Shown here piece by piece: positions 32,928 to 41,582 of a stretch of 64,000 nt of DNA. The notes under the pieces were generated by a model that saw only the letters and a program-made list of their open reading frames with translations, did no database searches and had not been told where the DNA came from. Position 1 is the stretch's first letter; each line of letters begins with the position of its first letter. This DNA comes from Bin87 sp965207585 (GTDB lineage Bacteria > Chloroflexota > Dehalococcoidia > Lucifugimonadales > UBA3495): assembly GCA_965207585.1 (NCBI GenBank), contig CBDBMT010000003.1, positions 558,001 to 622,000 of the forward strand, given 5' to 3'. The translations under genes and the position numbers were made by a program.

Positions 32928-33623
32928 ATGCTGATATCGTCCGCGAATCTGCTGCCCGAGGATATCGGGGCCTTCGTGCGTCTGGCGGTGCTCTGCGCCT
33001 TCTCCGGCGCCGTTGCCATCTGGATCAACGGGTGGTTCCAGGCGCTGGTGGCCACCGTTTTGGGAGACCCCGCCCCGCGAGCTCAGGGGAGGCTTTTCGG
33101 CAATCCGCTGCGCCATCTGGATATTGCCGGGATGATCCTGGCGACGGTTTCGGGTTTCGGATGGGGACGCCAGTTGCCGGGCCCGCCGGGACGGCAGGGG
33201 CGATGGCCATCAGTCGTGGTCTCGGCCGCCGGCCCGCTGGGAAACGTCACAGTGGCCTTTCTTTTGGCGTCGCCGGTAAAGGCGGGCCTGCTGGGGTGGA
33301 CCTATCCTTCGCCGGACAGCCTGAACTTGGTGATGACCGGTGGCTTGCGCTCCGGCATATCCGACGTGGTCGGGTTGTTAATCATCTACAACCTGCTGCA
33401 AGCCGGGTTTCAGGTGCTGCCCCTGGCGCCGCTGGCCGGCTACCGGGCCCTGGGCGCGCTGCTGCCCGAATCAACGTCGGAAACTTACCAACGGTTCCAG
33501 AGATTTGCGCCGCTGTTCCTGGTGGCCTTGATCGCATCGGACTTCGTGCTGCGGCCGGGGGTGCTGTGGTCTACCCTGCTCCCGGTGGCCAACTGGCTGG
33601 CGGGGCTGGCCACCGGCTACTGA
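32928..33623 (+). CDS. Site-2-protease-like membrane protein without zinc ligands
   Basis: The 231-residue protein has the M50/YwhC-type layout: an N-terminal helix, GRLFGNPLRHLDIAGMIL (family: GRLTLNPLKHIDPxG), AAGPLGN, and a late LPLAPLAGYRAL. The expected HExxH reads NGWFQ, and the expected NPxPPLDG reads LPLAPLAG, so all three zinc ligands are missing. It is therefore a predicted pseudo-protease, which may bind membrane proteins without cutting them. It is convergent with the reductase gene and overlaps its end by a few bases. Confidence 0.75.
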   Translation: MLISSANLLPEDIGAFVRLAVLCAFSGAVAIWINGWFQALVATVLGDPAPRAQGRLFGNPLRHLDIAGMILATVSGFGWGRQLPGPPGRQGRWPSVVVSAAGPLGNVTVAFLLASPVKAGLLGWTYPSPDSLNLVMTGGLRSGISDVVGLLIIYNLLQAGFQVLPLAPLAGYRALGALLPESTSETYQRFQRFAPLFLVALIASDFVLRPGVLWSTLLPVANWLAGLATGY

Positions 33624-34381
33624 GTGGGGCCGAAACGCTCGGTGCGGATGGTGGACTCGGCGATGCCGATGGACAGCAGGGCGTCGGCCGCGGCCTCCAC
33701 GAAACCGGTGGGCCCGCAGGCGTAGGACAGGGGAGCCGCGTCTCCGCCGTGCATGACCATGAGCTCGTCGATGCACTCCCGCACCATAGCGGCGTCGACT
33801 CGGCGGTCGTACCCAATCCAGCCTGGCGGCTGGTGCCTGGTCAGCGTACATCGCACGGCCACGCCGGCATCCCGGCGACCCACACCGTCGAGGAACTTCC
33901 GGTATATGATTTCCTCCGGCCCGCGCGTCGAATACAGCAGCAGGGCCGGCGTGTCCGGCGCTGCCAGGTTCCGGTGCATGAGGATGGATTTCAAAGGGAC
34001 AATGCCGGACCCGCCGGCGAGAAGCAGCAGGGGACCGGCCAGATCAGGCGTCCAGGTGAAGGGGCCGCCGATGGGCCCGCGCACCTCCAGGACGTCGCCC
34101 GGTTCCACCACCTCGTGAAAGTACGGGGAGACCTCGCCGTCGGGTATCAGCTCCACCGTCAGATCGATGCGGGCGAAATCATCGGGAACAGAGGCCACCG
34201 AGTAGGAACGCTGCGCCTGGTAGCCGTCGGGAGCGGTGAGGCGCACGTCGTAGTGCTGGCCGGCGCGAAAAGGGCGCGGCTCAGAGAGCCGCAGGGTGAA
34301 GGTCTTGGCGCGGTAGGTCTCGACAGTAACCCGCTCCACTGTGGCCAGTTGCCACGGTGTGGTTTCCTTACATCGATGCAC
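33617..34381 (-). CDS. FAD/NAD(P)-binding ferredoxin-reductase-like protein
   Basis: The 254-residue flavoprotein has FAD motif RSYSVAS (about 58), the NAD-binding GGSGIVPLKSIL (about 122) and the CGPTGFVEAAADALL and ERFG endings of the FNR family. No iron-sulfur domain is attached. It lies just downstream of a molybdenum oxidoreductase, so it may supply or accept its electrons. The start is set at GTG 34381 from the family N-terminus; no clear ribosome-binding site is seen. Confidence 0.87.
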   Translation of the reverse strand: MHRCKETTPWQLATVERVTVETYRAKTFTLRLSEPRPFRAGQHYDVRLTAPDGYQAQRSYSVASVPDDFARIDLTVELIPDGEVSPYFHEVVEPGDVLEVRGPIGGPFTWTPDLAGPLLLLAGGSGIVPLKSILMHRNLAAPDTPALLLYSTRGPEEIIYRKFLDGVGRRDAGVAVRCTLTRHQPPGWIGYDRRVDAAMVRECIDELMVMHGGDAAPLSYACGPTGFVEAAADALLSIGIAESTIRTERFGPTQ

Positions 34382-34474
34382 AGGATATTCAGGATGCTGC
34401 GATTGGGCTTTTCTGGGTTCCTGCCCCGTATCGGGTACGGGGTGACATTCTTGCGCAGGAACGACGGAGAAGGA

Positions 34475-35080
34475 TTAATCGCCCCAGTACCGCTGTTCCT
34501 TCCAGGGGTCGCCGTACATGTGGTAACCGTACTGCTCCCAGAAGCCGGGCTGGTCGTGGGGCATGAACCGGATGCCGCGCAGCCACTTGGCGGACTTCCA
34601 GAAGTACAGGTGCGGCACCACCAGGCGGGCCGGTCCCCCGTGCTCGGCGGCGATGGGCTGGCCATCGAACTCGAAGGCGACCATGCCGCGACCCTCCAGC
34701 ACGTCCCACGTGGGCAGGTTGGTGGTGTAGCCTCCGTAGGAGAAAGCCATCAGGTAGGGCGGCGGATCCGCAACCCCGGCGGCGACCAGGAGATCGTCGA
34801 TGGTGACGCCCTTCCAGGTGGTGTCCAGCTTGCTCCACTTGGTGACGCAATGGATGTCGGTGTGGATTTCCGTCTCGGGCAAGGAGCGAAACTGCTCCCA
34901 GTTCCACTCGCCCAGGGGCTCGCCCTCGGCGCCCACCAGCACGAAACTCCACTGGTCCAGCGGCACGCGCTGGGTTGGCCCTGCGGTCAGCACCGGGAAG
35001 CCCCGTTCCAGGTATTGACCGGGCGGGATGGGACGCGGGGGCGTTTCGCGACGTCGTCCGAAGAATCCACGGGTAACCAT
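34475..35080 (-). CDS. Sulfite-oxidase-like molybdenum oxidoreductase
   Basis: The 201-residue protein has a single oxidoreductase molybdopterin domain. The Mo ligand is Cys78 in HTDIHCVTKWS. Family segments include WKGVTIDDLL, YGGYTTNLP, EHGGPARLVVPHLYFWKSAK and a Trp-rich end. It lacks a signal peptide and dimerisation domain, so it is a short cytoplasmic member. The downstream flavoprotein is its likely redox partner. Confidence 0.88.
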   Translation of the reverse strand: MVTRGFFGRRRETPPRPIPPGQYLERGFPVLTAGPTQRVPLDQWSFVLVGAEGEPLGEWNWEQFRSLPETEIHTDIHCVTKWSKLDTTWKGVTIDDLLVAAGVADPPPYLMAFSYGGYTTNLPTWDVLEGRGMVAFEFDGQPIAAEHGGPARLVVPHLYFWKSAKWLRGIRFMPHDQPGFWEQYGYHMYGDPWKEQRYWGD

Positions 35081-35185
35081 ATGAGCGCACTCCTGATGCC
35101 AACGTTATTAGTCGAGGGTATAAAATCCCCGGAATCCTGTCAAACGCCGGGAGTCAGAACAGTGTTCCCGGCGCGAGCGGTAACG

Positions 35186-35404
35186 TCAACATTTGTAGTC
35201 GTATTCGTCGTACATCTCGTCATAGTACAGATCGTCATCAGGCCGGCGGCGGAGCTTCCCGTAGAGCCATTTGCCCAAGACTACCACGACCGCCAGCATC
35301 ACCAAGCCACCGATGATCCAAATGTCCAAGTACGCCAGGAACGACAGGTCAGCGGATCCACCCCCGGACTGCAGGGCGACTGCGAGTAAAATTATCGGGC
35401 TCAT
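35186..35404 (-). CDS. Small single-span membrane protein with acidic/Tyr tail
   Basis: The 72-residue product has one helix near residues 27-46 (DIWIIGGLVMLAVVVVLGKW), a basic stretch, and a tail rich in Asp, Glu and Tyr (YYDEMYDEYDYK). No domain is recognised. The ribosome-binding site is weak. It is divergent from the next gene. Confidence 0.45.
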   Translation of the reverse strand: MSPIILLAVALQSGGGSADLSFLAYLDIWIIGGLVMLAVVVVLGKWLYGKLRRRPDDDLYYDEMYDEYDYKC

Positions 35405-35467
35405 GTTTAATCCGTTTGTCGTTGCGACAGGCAGCTGTTCGGGACGGACCCACAGTCAGGCGGTCCG

Positions 35468-35956
35468 ATGGCTCGGGAGGGCGCGCGTTTGTGGGCCAAG
35501 TATGCAGCGGTGGCGCTGACCGCCGCGTCGCCCATAGGCGAGGAACTGGTCTCCATACCGCTGGGCGTGGGGCTGGGATTGGATCCGGCGCTGGTTGCCG
35601 TGGTGTCCGTGGTGTTCAACATGCTGCCGGCGCTGGTGATATCGGCGTTGTTCCGTCGGGCGGAGCAGGGGACGGTGGTGTTGAGAGTAGTGCTGCGCAT
35701 GCGTCCCGAGCCAGTTCGATCAGCGATCAGGTGGATGCTGCGACGTCGCAGCCAACGGCTGTTGCGGGCGCTGGACCGCTGGGGAGTATGGGGAGTGTTG
35801 ATCGTCACGCCGTGGGCCGGGGTGTATGTTACCACGCTGACTCTCGAGGTGGCCGGGATGCGCCGGAGCCGGTTGTTGGCATCCATAGCCGCCAGCCTGA
35901 TCATACACGCGGCGATTGTCACGGCGGCATCGGTGGGAGTTTTCAGCCTGGTGTAA
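35468..35956 (+). CDS. Small multidrug-export-like membrane protein
   Basis: The 162-residue protein resembles the Sm_multidrug_ex family: AASPIGEELVSIPLGVGLGL at residues 20-39, a helix with VFNMLPALVISALF, and two late helices (WGVWGVLIVTPWAGVYVTTL and IIHAAIVTAASVGVFSLV). Transport has not been shown for most members. A GTG at the start of an upstream extension is an alternative start. Confidence 0.6.
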   Translation: MAREGARLWAKYAAVALTAASPIGEELVSIPLGVGLGLDPALVAVVSVVFNMLPALVISALFRRAEQGTVVLRVVLRMRPEPVRSAIRWMLRRRSQRLLRALDRWGVWGVLIVTPWAGVYVTTLTLEVAGMRRSRLLASIAASLIIHAAIVTAASVGVFSLV

Positions 35957-36101
35957 CCGGAATTCGCCGAATCCCGCATCGTTCGCTGAATGACGTCTGC
36001 CGTTTGAATGTACCAGAATGACGCAACACGCCGCCACACCACCCGTCTGACGGGGAGCAAGGCGGAGCGGGGCCGGGTACACCGGCCCACTGGCGGAAAT
36101 C

Positions 36102-37010
36102 ATGAGGCAAACGGTAAATTCCTTCCTGCAACACCTCATCGTTGAGCGGGGCTTTTCCCAGAACACGCTGGATGCCTATAGCAACGACCTGAACCAGTTC
36201 CGGGAGTTCGTCGCGGACAGCCTCAACTCCGAGGACCAGGAAGTCTGGCGTCTGGTCGACATCAACCTCCTCAACGCCTACATCAGCGAGCTGAGGGACA
36301 ACCGCAAGTACCGGGACACCACCACCGCCCGCAAGGTGGCGGCGGTGCGGTCGTTCTTCGGATATCTCAGCGCCAACGGGCTGATCACCGAAGACCCCAC
36401 GGAGAACCTGGGCTCGCCGCGGGTGGGACGGACGGTCCCCAAGTACATCTCCGAAGAGGACGTAAAGCGTCTGCTGGCCACGGCGGCAGACACCGGGACG
36501 CCGGAAGGGCGCCGGGACGCCAGCATCCTGGAACTGCTGTACGCCACCGGGCTGCGGGTGAGCGAGTTGGTGGCCCTGAACGTGCAGGACATCGATTTTG
36601 AAGAGGGATTCATCCGCACCTGGGGCAAGGGTTCCAAGGAGCGAATCGTCTATCTCTACCCGGACGCTCTGTCGAACCTCCGGGATTACATCGGCGGCGC
36701 CCGGGTTGAGCTGCTGGGCGACAAGCGCGGCGAGACGGCGCTGTACCTGAACCAGCGCGGAGAGCGGCTCACCCGGCAGTGGGTGTGGAACATCCTGAAG
36801 ACGGCCGCAAAAGCCGCCGACGTCGACCCGAAAATCACGCCGCACACGCTGCGGCACAGCTTCGCCACTCACCTGCTGCAGAACGGCGCGTCCCTGAGGC
36901 ACGTGCAGGAACTGCTGGGACACTCCAGCATCTCCACCACGCAGGTGTACACGCACTTGACCGACTCGCACGTCCGCGCCGAATACGAGCGGAGCCACCC
37001 GCGGGCGTAA
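36102..37010 (+). CDS. xerD: Tyrosine recombinase, XerC/D type
   Basis: The 302-residue recombinase resolves chromosome dimers. It has an N-terminal SAM-like domain (FLQHLIVERGFSQNTLDAYS) and catalytic residues R (TGLRVSELVAL, about 149), HxLR (HTLRHSFATHLL, about 247), H (LGHSSISTTQVY) and the nucleophile Tyr in TQVYTH. Spacing and length fit housekeeping XerC/XerD, not a phage integrase. The gene symbol is a best guess between xerC and xerD. Confidence 0.87.
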   Translation: MRQTVNSFLQHLIVERGFSQNTLDAYSNDLNQFREFVADSLNSEDQEVWRLVDINLLNAYISELRDNRKYRDTTTARKVAAVRSFFGYLSANGLITEDPTENLGSPRVGRTVPKYISEEDVKRLLATAADTGTPEGRRDASILELLYATGLRVSELVALNVQDIDFEEGFIRTWGKGSKERIVYLYPDALSNLRDYIGGARVELLGDKRGETALYLNQRGERLTRQWVWNILKTAAKAADVDPKITPHTLRHSFATHLLQNGASLRHVQELLGHSSISTTQVYTHLTDSHVRAEYERSHPRA

Positions 37011-37067
37011 CCGCAAGACGGGGAGGTCCGGCGCCCCATGCGCCAATTGCGAACGGCGAGGGTTGCC

Positions 37068-37889
37068 CTATCCTCGCCGTTGCAGATTCTTTATGGCCTC
37101 GTCGATGCGGCGCACCTGCTCCGTGTCACCGGATGAAAGGCGGTAGCAGCGGTCGAGGTACAACTGGGCCAACTGCACGCCGTTAGGGGTGGTGTCGTTG
37201 GCGGCGGTGACCAGCGAGCCGATGCCGAACTCATCGGGCAGGTGCCGGCCCAGGGCGGTCATCTCCGCGATGATGTCGGCGATGGCGGCGGAATCGTTGC
37301 CTTCCTGGGCGAAGCGCAGGCGACCCAACAGCCGGCCCATCTCGGCCAGACGGTCGCCCTCGCTCATGAAGCTCCAGAGCACCTCGTTGACGCCCAGGCT
37401 GTCGCCTTCGTCAGCATCGACGGCTCCGGGGAGGGGAGCAGACCCGCCCAGCGGAATGGCGGCGTCCTCAGCGGGAATGGTGGAGACACCCTCCTCGCCG
37501 CTGGCGCGAACCCAGGAGTCAGCATATTCCTGAACTGCCTGTGCCACCGATTCCATCATTCGAGCCAGATCGTAGGAGAACATGCTGCCGCCATATACCA
37601 GGTCGTCGTTCCGCACGTTGGCCAGGCGGACCAGTTGCTCGTAGCCGCCCTCTACCAGTTCGGACATTGGCGGCATGGCGAAGGCCGAGAAGTTTGCCAG
37701 CGGACCGGATCCGGCGCTACCCAGATGCGCGGCCAGGAAGGGGGGTACGTACTTGGTCAGGTCGGCGGTTATGGGCAGCGTGACGATGTAGGTGCCGTAC
37801 ACGTGGTCCGGCTCGGTGTCCACGCGAAAATACAGGATCGCGTGGCCGCGCGGTCGCTGCGGGTCGCCGATTTCAAACTGCAGGTCCAT
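37068..37889 (-). CDS. Hypothetical protein, likely soluble
   Basis: The 273-residue product has no recognised domain. The N-terminal 70 residues look beta-rich (LQFEIGDPQRPRGHAILYFR, then GTYIVTLPI). A middle low-complexity segment is Ser/Gly/Asp-rich (about 130-165), and the C-terminal 100 residues are helical, ending EQVRRIDEAIKNLQRRG. It is convergent with xerD and divergent from the ComM gene. Confidence 0.65.
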   Translation of the reverse strand: MDLQFEIGDPQRPRGHAILYFRVDTEPDHVYGTYIVTLPITADLTKYVPPFLAAHLGSAGSGPLANFSAFAMPPMSELVEGGYEQLVRLANVRNDDLVYGGSMFSYDLARMMESVAQAVQEYADSWVRASGEEGVSTIPAEDAAIPLGGSAPLPGAVDADEGDSLGVNEVLWSFMSEGDRLAEMGRLLGRLRFAQEGNDSAAIADIIAEMTALGRHLPDEFGIGSLVTAANDTTPNGVQLAQLYLDRCYRLSSGDTEQVRRIDEAIKNLQRRG

Positions 37890-38046
37890 CGTCGCAAGTA
37901 TAGATTAGGGCTGCGGCGATGGCAAAGGCAAAAGACGCCCGAAATATTTGATGACAGTCACCAATAGCGAACTTACGTTCTCTGGTGATAGTGTGTCGCC
38001 GCACCGCCAACGGAGCGGTGATCATATCAACCACGGAGGATCCGGT

Positions 38047-39579
38047 ATGTTGGCAACTGCTCAGACGTGCGCCGTAATTGGATTGGACGGCCAGATAATC
38101 CAGGCGGAGACGGACATATCACCGGGATTGCCGGCCTTCCACATCGTCGGTCTCCCCGATACCGCGGTGCAGGAAGCCAAGGAGCGAGTGCGGGCGGCGC
38201 TGCGCAACAGCGGTTGCGAGTTCCCCATGCGGCGCATCACCGTAAACCTCGCGCCGGCAGACCTGAAGAAGGCCGGGCCAGCCTATGACTTGCCCATCGC
38301 GGTGGGAATACTGTTCAGCACCGGACAGGCTCCACCCACCGCGGAGCCGGCGATATTCCTGGGTGAACTCTCGCTGGACGGCGGGCTGCGGCACACCGCC
38401 GGCATCCTGCCGATGGTTTCGGTCGCGCGGGACCAGGGCATCGGCTCGGTCTACGTGCCGGCGGTCGACGCGCCCGAGGCGGCCCTGGTGGACGGAGTGC
38501 GCGTGTATCCCGTGGAGACGCTGGCGCAATTGCTGTCCCATCTCCAGGGCGAGGCGGCAATCACCCCTTTCCCGCAAAACGGCGTCCACCTCAACGGCAA
38601 TCGTGAACAACCCGGGAGCACCGATCTCTGCCACATCCGGGGGCAAGACCACGCCAAGCGAGCCCTGGAGGTGGCGGCCGCGGGTTTTCACAATATCCTG
38701 TTGAGCGGGCCGCCGGGCTCCGGCAAGACCCTGCTGGCCCGGGCGCTGCCCGGCATCCTGCCCCACCTGACCGCCGACGAGGCGCTGGACGTCACCAAGA
38801 TCTACAGCGTGAGCGGCAACCTGCCGCCGGACAGCCCGCTGATCGCCCAGCGCCCGTTCCGCGCGCCGCATTACACTATATCCAACGCCGGCCTGGTGGG
38901 CGGCGGACGGATGCTGCGCCCCGGAGAGATCACGCTGAGCCATCGGGGAGTGCTTTTCCTGGACGAGCTGCCGGAATTCGGACACGCCGCTTTGGAATCG
39001 CTGCGGCAGCCCCTGGAGGACAAAACGGTGACCATCACGCGGGTCAGCGGCACGGTGACCTACCCGGCGAGTTTCATGCTGGTGGGCGCCATGAACCCCT
39101 GTCCATGCGGTTATGCCTCGCATCCGCGCAAGGAGTGCGTGTGCAGTCCGGCAGCGCGAGCCCGGTACCAGAGGCGCATCAGCGGCCCGCTGCTGGAACG
39201 CATTGACATCTTCGTGGAGGTGCCGCCGGTGGAATATGACAACCTGTTGGGCCGAGCCGAAGCTGAGGGATCGGCAGCAGTGCGGGAACGCGTGGTGGCG
39301 GCGCGGGCCAGGCAGGAGGCACGGTTTGCGGAGAGCCCAGAATCTCGCGGACTGTCCAACGCGGAAATGTCCGGCTCGACCATCTGGGAGCACTGCCACC
39401 TGCAAGACGATACACAGGCGCTGTTGCAGCGGGCATCGCAGCAGCTGGACCTCTCGGCCCGAGCGTTGCACCGGGTGATCAAGGTGGCGCGCACGGTTGC
39501 CGATCTCGCCGGAGCGGAACGAATTGAACCCGCGCACCTTGCGGAGGCATTGCAGTATCGCGCCCGGGAGTTGAGTTGA
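38047..39579 (+). CDS. comM: YifB/ComM-family Mg-chelatase-like AAA protein
   Basis: The 510-residue protein is a ComM-type hexameric helicase that aids branch migration during DNA uptake. An N-terminal Lon-like domain opens with MLATAQTCAVIGLDGQIIQ. The AAA core has Walker A SGPPGSGKTLLARALPG near residue 220 and Walker B LFLDELPEF. A C-terminal segment has the CPCGY and CSPAARARYQRRISGPLLERIDI signature. GGAGG lies seven bases upstream of the chosen ATG. Confidence 0.93.
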   Translation: MLATAQTCAVIGLDGQIIQAETDISPGLPAFHIVGLPDTAVQEAKERVRAALRNSGCEFPMRRITVNLAPADLKKAGPAYDLPIAVGILFSTGQAPPTAEPAIFLGELSLDGGLRHTAGILPMVSVARDQGIGSVYVPAVDAPEAALVDGVRVYPVETLAQLLSHLQGEAAITPFPQNGVHLNGNREQPGSTDLCHIRGQDHAKRALEVAAAGFHNILLSGPPGSGKTLLARALPGILPHLTADEALDVTKIYSVSGNLPPDSPLIAQRPFRAPHYTISNAGLVGGGRMLRPGEITLSHRGVLFLDELPEFGHAALESLRQPLEDKTVTITRVSGTVTYPASFMLVGAMNPCPCGYASHPRKECVCSPAARARYQRRISGPLLERIDIFVEVPPVEYDNLLGRAEAEGSAAVRERVVAARARQEARFAESPESRGLSNAEMSGSTIWEHCHLQDDTQALLQRASQQLDLSARALHRVIKVARTVADLAGAERIEPAHLAEALQYRARELS

Positions 39580-39742
39580 TGCAACCAGTTTACCAGCAAC
39601 TCTGAACAGTTCCACCGCCTGGCGTGAATGGAACCGACGACGCGAGGATGCCATCGTCAAAGGGTTGCCATTTGACGAACCTGCTCCCGACTCCGCTAAT
39701 GGAACGGGGCATCGGACGCTGAATAGTCCGCTGCGATGCGGA

Positions 39743-40429
39743 TTAGCGGAAGAGGTGACGGAGCACGAAGGTGATGGCTTGGCGCAGCCTGGTGTGTTGG
39801 ACGACCCGAACGGTGATGTAGATGTGCCCGCTGGCTCCGCCGTCCAGGCCGGCGTTGCCCTGCCCACGGAGACGGAGGCGGCGGCCATCAGCGACGCCGG
39901 AGGGTATGGTAGCGCTCAGCCACAATTCACGCCGCAGACGCTGTTCTCCGGCGCACCGCCAACACTGACCGGCCTCCAGGGTCTCCTCCGGCTCGAACCC
40001 GGTCCCCCGGCAGCGCTGGCAGGTCTCCGTGCGCGTAACCGGGAATACTTTGCGCATTCCCTGTCTCGCCTCCCGGCCCGTAATCAGGAGGGCGGCTTCA
40101 ATATCCTCGCCTCGCTGGGGAGATGACGGAGAATAGGTGCGAGGACGCGCGGGACGAGTTGCACTGGGGCGGGTAACATTGCGCTGACTGCGGCGGCTCG
40201 GCTCGGCGGCGGGCGGCTCGCTCACCCCGTAGATATCGTAGTGGCGGCGGCGCTGCGGATCAGACAGGGTGGCGTAGGCCTGATTGATCTCTTTCATGCG
40301 GGCTTCGGCTTCGGGCCCGGCGTTGAGGTCCGGATGATACTGCCGGGCCAGCCGGCGGTAGGCGGCACGGATTTCTTCCGTCGTGGCTGCCGCCGGGACG
40401 CCGAGGATGCTGTAGCAATCGCCGTTCAT
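39743..40429 (-). CDS. Short DnaJ-like co-chaperone
   Basis: The 228-residue protein has an N-terminal J domain with HPD (RRLARQYHPDLNAG, about residues 30-34), a basic Ser/Pro/Arg linker, and a reduced cysteine region: one CQRCRGTG and one CWRC, where DnaJ has four CxxCxGxG motifs. A short C-terminal substrate-binding part ends at VLRHLFR. It stimulates Hsp70 in principle. No DnaK gene is adjacent. Confidence 0.85.
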   Translation of the reverse strand: MNGDCYSILGVPAAATTEEIRAAYRRLARQYHPDLNAGPEAEARMKEINQAYATLSDPQRRRHYDIYGVSEPPAAEPSRRSQRNVTRPSATRPARPRTYSPSSPQRGEDIEAALLITGREARQGMRKVFPVTRTETCQRCRGTGFEPEETLEAGQCWRCAGEQRLRRELWLSATIPSGVADGRRLRLRGQGNAGLDGGASGHIYITVRVVQHTRLRQAITFVLRHLFR

Positions 40430-40540
40430 GATGTCGCCGCGATGTGCCGTAATCCTAGCAGGTAATACTCTGAATAATCACTGGCGATACCAGCGAGTTT
40501 GCCAATTGTCAGCGCGGATGATACCCTGAATGTGTCGGGG

Positions 40541-40617
40541 CGGGGCGTAGCGCAGCCCGGTAGCGCACCTGCATGGGGTGCAGGGGGTCGCCAGTTCGAA
40601 TCTGGCCGCCCCGACCA
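40541..40617 (+). tRNA. tRNA-Pro (anticodon GGG)
   Basis: The 77-base gene includes the encoded CCA. The acceptor stem is CGGGGCG pairing with CGCCCCG. The D arm contains AGCGCAGCCCGGTAGCGCA. The anticodon stem CCTGC/GCAGG holds the loop ATGGGGT, giving GGG at 40575-40577. The T arm contains GTTCGAATC. It lies between the DnaJ-like gene and the SDR gene. Confidence 0.95.
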
Positions 40618-40666
40618 TTTCAACCAATACTCAATGGCCAGGGCGTCCTTCGGGGCGCCTTGCGCG

Positions 40667-41431
40667 TTACATGGCGGTGCGCCCGCCGTCCACGACCACC
40701 TCGCTGCCGGTGACGAACGACGCTTCATCGGATGCCAGGTAGACCACGGCGTAGGCAATATCCTCAGGCCGGCCGATGCGGCCCAAAGGCACACGCCGGC
40801 GCTGTTCCTCATCGCTGAGTCCGCTGCCGCGATTGGCGCGGGACTCCTGCAACATAGGAGTGTCAATCGGCCCGGGGTGCACGGAGTTGCAGCGGATGCC
40901 CTCACCGGCGTGCTGTATCGCAGTGGACTTGGTGAACAGCCGCACGGCTCCCTTGGTGCTGCTGTAGCCGGCCAGGTTGTAGTCATTACCGACCAAACCG
41001 GCGGTGGAAGATATGTTCACGATGCTGCCGCCGCCGGCCGCTCGCAAGGCGGGCAGGGATGTCTTGGTGCCCAGGAACACACCCTTGGCGTTGACGTCGA
41101 AGAGACGGTCCCACTCCTCCACGGTCATGTCCTCGATGCTGCGTCCCAGAACGATGCCGGCGTTGTTAACCAGCACGTTGAGCTTTCCGTACTCGGAAAC
41201 GGCGGCATCGACCGCAGCCTGCCAGTCGGATTCGCTGGTCACGTCCAGATGGACGTAAGTAGCCTGACCGCCAAGTTCCCGGATCTCGGCCTCTACACGG
41301 CGCCCCTCGTCGTCGAGGATGTCACCGAACACCACGCACGCGCCCTCGGCGGCGAACATCCTGGCCTCCACCGCACCCTGGCCGCGCGCGCCGCCGCTGA
41401 TGAGTGCAACCTTACCGTCTAGCCTGCCCAT
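40667..41431 (-). CDS. Short-chain dehydrogenase/reductase
   Basis: The 254-residue SDR oxidises or reduces an alcohol/ketone. It has the cofactor motif GGARGQGAVEAR (residues 12-23), NNAG near 88, the Ser region NISSTAGLVG near 140 and the YxxxK of GYSSTKGAV near 155. It most resembles 3-alpha/beta-hydroxysteroid- or FabG-like members. GGAG precedes the ATG. Confidence 0.92.
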   Translation of the reverse strand: MGRLDGKVALISGGARGQGAVEARMFAAEGACVVFGDILDDEGRRVEAEIRELGGQATYVHLDVTSESDWQAAVDAAVSEYGKLNVLVNNAGIVLGRSIEDMTVEEWDRLFDVNAKGVFLGTKTSLPALRAAGGGSIVNISSTAGLVGNDYNLAGYSSTKGAVRLFTKSTAIQHAGEGIRCNSVHPGPIDTPMLQESRANRGSGLSDEEQRRRVPLGRIGRPEDIAYAVVYLASDEASFVTGSEVVVDGGRTAM

Positions 41432-41472
41432 AGTTGTCTCCTTGTGCCGAATGAAAATGGTTGCGGTCATCC

Positions 41473-41564
41473 GTCAGAATCAGGATTTTCGAGATCATTG
41501 GATTGACAGGATTGGGGAAGTGTAATCCCGAAAATCCTGGAATCCAGTAAATCCTGATTCTGAC
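41473..41564. repeat. Interspersed palindromic repeat, short form (copy h)
   Basis: The arms are GTCAGAATCAGGATTTTCGA and AAATCCTGATTCTGAC. It is close in core to copy e at 25690-25781. Confidence 0.9.
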
Positions 41565-41582
41565 GAAACTGCCCGGTGGCGG

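Noticed and set aside
32915..35389. An 824-codon open frame on the plus strand
   Set aside because: It covers the pseudo-protease, reductase and molybdenum genes in other frames, and its sequence is Gly/Arg/Val-rich without any domain. It is a high-GC shadow.
39665..40126. Plus-strand frame opposite the DnaJ-like gene
   Set aside because: The minus strand encodes a clear J domain and zinc motif; the plus frame has no recognisable feature.
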